Shown piece by piece: positions 61,801-64,000 of a stretch of DNA of 64,000 nucleotides; position 1 is the first letter of the stretch; the number at the start of each line of letters is the position of its first letter. The stretch comes from Hydractinia symbiolongicarpus (lineage: Eukaryota > Cnidaria > Hydrozoa > Anthoathecata > Hydractiniidae), in the NCBI RefSeq assembly GCF_029227915.1, contig NC_079886.1, forward strand, positions 25,460,501 through 25,524,500. The letters run 5' to 3'. The position numbers and the translations under genes are program-made. The notes below the pieces were generated by a model, which saw nothing but the letters and a program-made list of their open reading frames with translations, was not told the DNA's origin and searched no databases.

Positions 61801-64000
61801 GTCCCACAGAAAAAATTGACTTATATATCTACATTTTTAAATGACGCACTACCACAGCGCCCAGTGTAATCGCTGAGTTCTAGCAATCATGTCAAATTCA
61901 GAATAATTTTATTTCTTGTAGTCCAATTCTTTCAATTATTGCATTTATAAAGTTAAAGTCCAAAATCAGTTCAATTAAGTCCCACAATCAATCGTTTCAC
62001 TGTTAAAAGCGATGCAAGCTAGTAATATCAGAAAAATATCGCTAAGTGCATGTTGGTACGAATATGTGACGCAACCGTTATAACAGAAACGGACTGATAC
62101 CGTTAAAAAGTCAATGAAATGTAGTTTTTGAAGCTGTCTCAATTTCTTCAGCGTGCGATAACGGCTAGGATTGGTCCCACAGTAAAAAATGACTTATATA
62201 TCTACATTTTTAAATGAAGCGCTACCACAGCGCCCAGTGTAATCGCTGAGTTCTAGCAATCATGTCAAATTCAGAATAATTTTATTTCTTGGAGTCCAAT
62301 TCTTTCAATTATTGCATTTATAAAGTTAAAGTCCAAAATCAGTTCAATTAAGTCCCACAATCAATCGTTTCACTGTTAAAAGCGATGCAAGCTAGTAATA
62401 TCAGAAAAATATCGCTAAGTGCATGTTGGTACGAATATGTGACGCAACCGTTATAACAGAAACGGACTGATACCGTTAAAAAGTCAATGAAATGTAGTTT
62501 TTGAAGCTGTCTCAATTTCTTCAGCGTGCGATAACGGCTAGGATTGGTCCCACAGTAAAAAATGACTTATATATCTACATTTTTAAATGAAGCGCTACCA
62601 CTGCGCCCAGTGTAATCGCTGAGTTCTAGCAATCATGTCAAATTCAGAATAATTTTATTTCTTGGAGTCCAATTCTTTCAATTATTGCATTTATAAAGTT
62701 AAAGTCCAAAATCAGTTCAATTAAGTCCCACAATCAATCGTTTCACTGTTAAAAGCGATGTAACCTAATAGTATCAGAAAAATGTCGCTAAATACATGTT
62801 GGTACGAAAATGTGACCTAACCGTTGTAACTCAAACGGACTGATATCGTTAGTAAGTCAATGAATTGTAGGGTTTGGAACTGCCTCTACTTCTTCAGCGT
62901 GCGATAACGGCTAGGATTGGTCCCACAGTAAAAAATGACTTATATATCTAAATTTTTAAATGAAGCGCTACCACAGCGCCCAGTGTAATCGCTGAGTTCC
63001 GTCAATTATGCCAATTTAAGAAGAAGGTTATTGCATGGAGTCCAATTGTCTCAATTATCATATTTATAAAGTTAAAGTCCAGAATCAGTTCAAGTAAGCT
63101 CCACAGTCAATCGTTTCACTGTTAAAAGCGATGCAACCTAGTAATATCAGAAAAATATCTCTAAATACATGTTGGTACGAATATGTGACGCAAACGTTGT
63201 AACTGAAACGGACTGATACCGTTAGAAAGTCAATGAAATGTAGTTTTGGAAACTGTCTCTATTTCTTCAGCGTGCGATAACGGCTAGGATTGTTCCTACA
63301 GTAAAAAATGAGTTATTTATTTACATTTTTGAATGAAGCGCTACCACAGCACCCTGTTTAAACGCTGAGTTCCGGCAATCATGCCAATTTAAAAAGAATG
63401 TTATTTCATGGAGTCCAATTGTCTCATTCATCACATTTGTAAGCTCACAGTCCAAAATCAGTTCAATTAAGTACCACAGTCAATCGTTTCACTGTTAAAA
63501 GCGATGTAACGTAATAGTATCAGAAAAATATCGCTAAATACAAGTTGGTACTAATATGTGACGCAACCGTTGTAACAGAAACGGACTGACACCGTTAAAA
63601 AGTCAATGAAATGCAGTTTTTGAAACTGTCTCCATTTCTTCACCGCCCGCTAACGGCTACGATTGCTCCCACATTAAAAAATGACTTATTTATCTAAATT
63701 TTTAACTGAAACGCTACCACAGCGCCCAGTGTAATGGCTGAGTTTGGGCAATCATGACAAATTAAAAAGAATGTTATTTCTTGGAGTCTACTTGTGTCAT
63801 TTATCACATTTATATGCTCATATTCCAAAATCAGTTCAATTAAGTCCCACAATCAATCGTTTCACTGTTAAAAGCGATGCAACTTAGTAGTATCAGAACA
63901 CTATCGCTAAATACATGTTGGTACGAAAATAAGACCAAACTGTTGTAACTCAAACAGGCTGACACCGTTAGAAAGTCAGTGAAATGTAGTTTTTGAAACT
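58893..64000 (+). repeat. Diverse right-hand block with a ten-monomer period
   Basis: Starts are 58893, 59266, 59639, 60012, 60385, 60758, 61131, 61504, 61877, 62250, 62623, 62996, 63369 and 63742 (t7, t8, t11-like, t9, t8, t7, t11, t9, t8, t8, t8, t10, t11-like, t9). The unusual monomers at 59639 and 60012, with CAGCACCCTGTTTAAACG before them and GATGTAACGTAATAG inside, recur at 63369 and 63742, giving a 3730-bp unit whose second copy leaves the window. The order differs from blocks A to C although the same types are used. Confidence 0.78.
61877..62995 (+). repeat. Run of three t8 monomers
   Basis: Monomers at 61877, 62250 and 62623 are all t8. The first two also share private variants CCGTTATAACAG (near 62076 and 62449) and CCGTTAAAAAG, and I saw only one difference between them (TTGTAGTCC at about 61917 versus TTGGAGTCC). 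The third switches at about position 135 to another type (GATGTAACCTAATAG). This is the youngest single-monomer amplification visible at the right end. Confidence 0.78.

Larger units (their letters stand above)
1..64000 (+). repeat. 373-bp satellite DNA array filling the window
   Basis: Recognisable monomer starts recur every 373 bp, for example at 1, 374, 747, 1120, 1493, 1866, 2239, 2612, 2985 and 3358, and the same register runs to the end apart from a phase reset at the inversion near 13.7-14.3 kb and rare 1-bp indels. Every stretch I read aligns to this monomer; no unique DNA, transposable element or gene interrupts it. All monomers point the same way except those at 13666-14304. Monomers differ mainly in their first 85 bases, which lets them be sorted into about a dozen types arranged in nested higher-order repeats. 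A unit near 373 bp is about two nucleosome repeat lengths, common for satellites. I do not recognise the family. Chromosomal placement (centromeric, pericentromeric or subtelomeric) is inference. Confidence 0.98.

Noticed and set aside
1-64000. CRISPR-like array
   Set aside because: The whole 373-bp unit is repeated with no short repeat plus unique spacer structure.
1-64000. Telomeric repeats (TTAGG or TTAGGG)
   Set aside because: Only isolated matches such as CTAGGATT or ATTAGGTT occur; there is no tandem run.

Overview
The whole window is one uninterrupted satellite DNA array. A monomer of 373 bp repeats head to tail about 171 times, AT-rich (about 35% GC in a hand count of one monomer). 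I see no gene, tRNA, rRNA, CRISPR array, transposon or unique sequence on either strand. The longest open frames (68 to 94 codons) are accidents of satellite variants. Long, nested, recently duplicated arrays of this kind mark eukaryotic constitutive heterochromatin (centromeric, pericentromeric or subtelomeric). CpG is not depleted (15 CpG in one monomer, about 11 expected from its base composition), which argues against a heavily CpG-methylated vertebrate genome. An invertebrate, perhaps an insect, is my best guess. I do not recognise the satellite family.

I take monomer position 1 at the G of GTTCCGTC (base 1) and sort monomers into types by their first 60 or so bases: t1 (GTTCCGTC with GCATGTATTCC), t2 (GTACTGGC or GTACCGGC with CATGACAA), t3 (GTTCTAGC with TCAGAACATTG), t4 (GCACCGGC), t5 (GTTCCGGC with TCCATTTTTC), t6 (GTTCCGTC with GCATGTAGTCC), t7 (GTTCAAGC or GTTCTAGC with AATAATG and CCAATTGGC), t8 (TCAGAATAATTTTATTTC), t9 (AGTCTACTTGTGTC), t10 (GTTCCGTCAATTATG), t11 (GTTCCGGC with TCCATTTGTC, usually after TCGCTGT) and t6/4 (t6 start, t4 body).

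Layout: 1-2984 is mainly alternating t1/t2. 2985-7461 holds two copies of a six-monomer higher-order repeat (HOR), t1-t3-t4-t5-t6-t7, followed by a four-monomer derivative and shorter variants to 13666. 13666-14304 is the only inverted stretch, a foldback with 2-nt microhomology at each junction, which also resets the 373-bp phase. 14303-28400 is a second, nearly identical copy of the left 12.4 kb (offset 14877 bp, then 15996 bp after a three-monomer indel). 28307-32037 is a five/six-monomer HOR. 32038-38378, 44719-51432 and 51433-58892 are three versions (17, 18 and 20 monomers) of a long HOR. 38379-44718 is an older, recombined relative of the left-hand HOR placed between the first two. 58893-64000 is a more diverse block with a ten-monomer period.

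The array does not encode anything I can support. What it records is a history of unequal exchange, gene conversion, segmental duplication and one inversion, all almost perfectly in register with the 373-bp unit. If the monomer has a function it is likely structural (chromatin, kinetochore or heterochromatin). Several short dyad symmetries and two strongly conserved sub-regions of the monomer are the best candidates for such a role. Monomer typing and alignments were done by eye.
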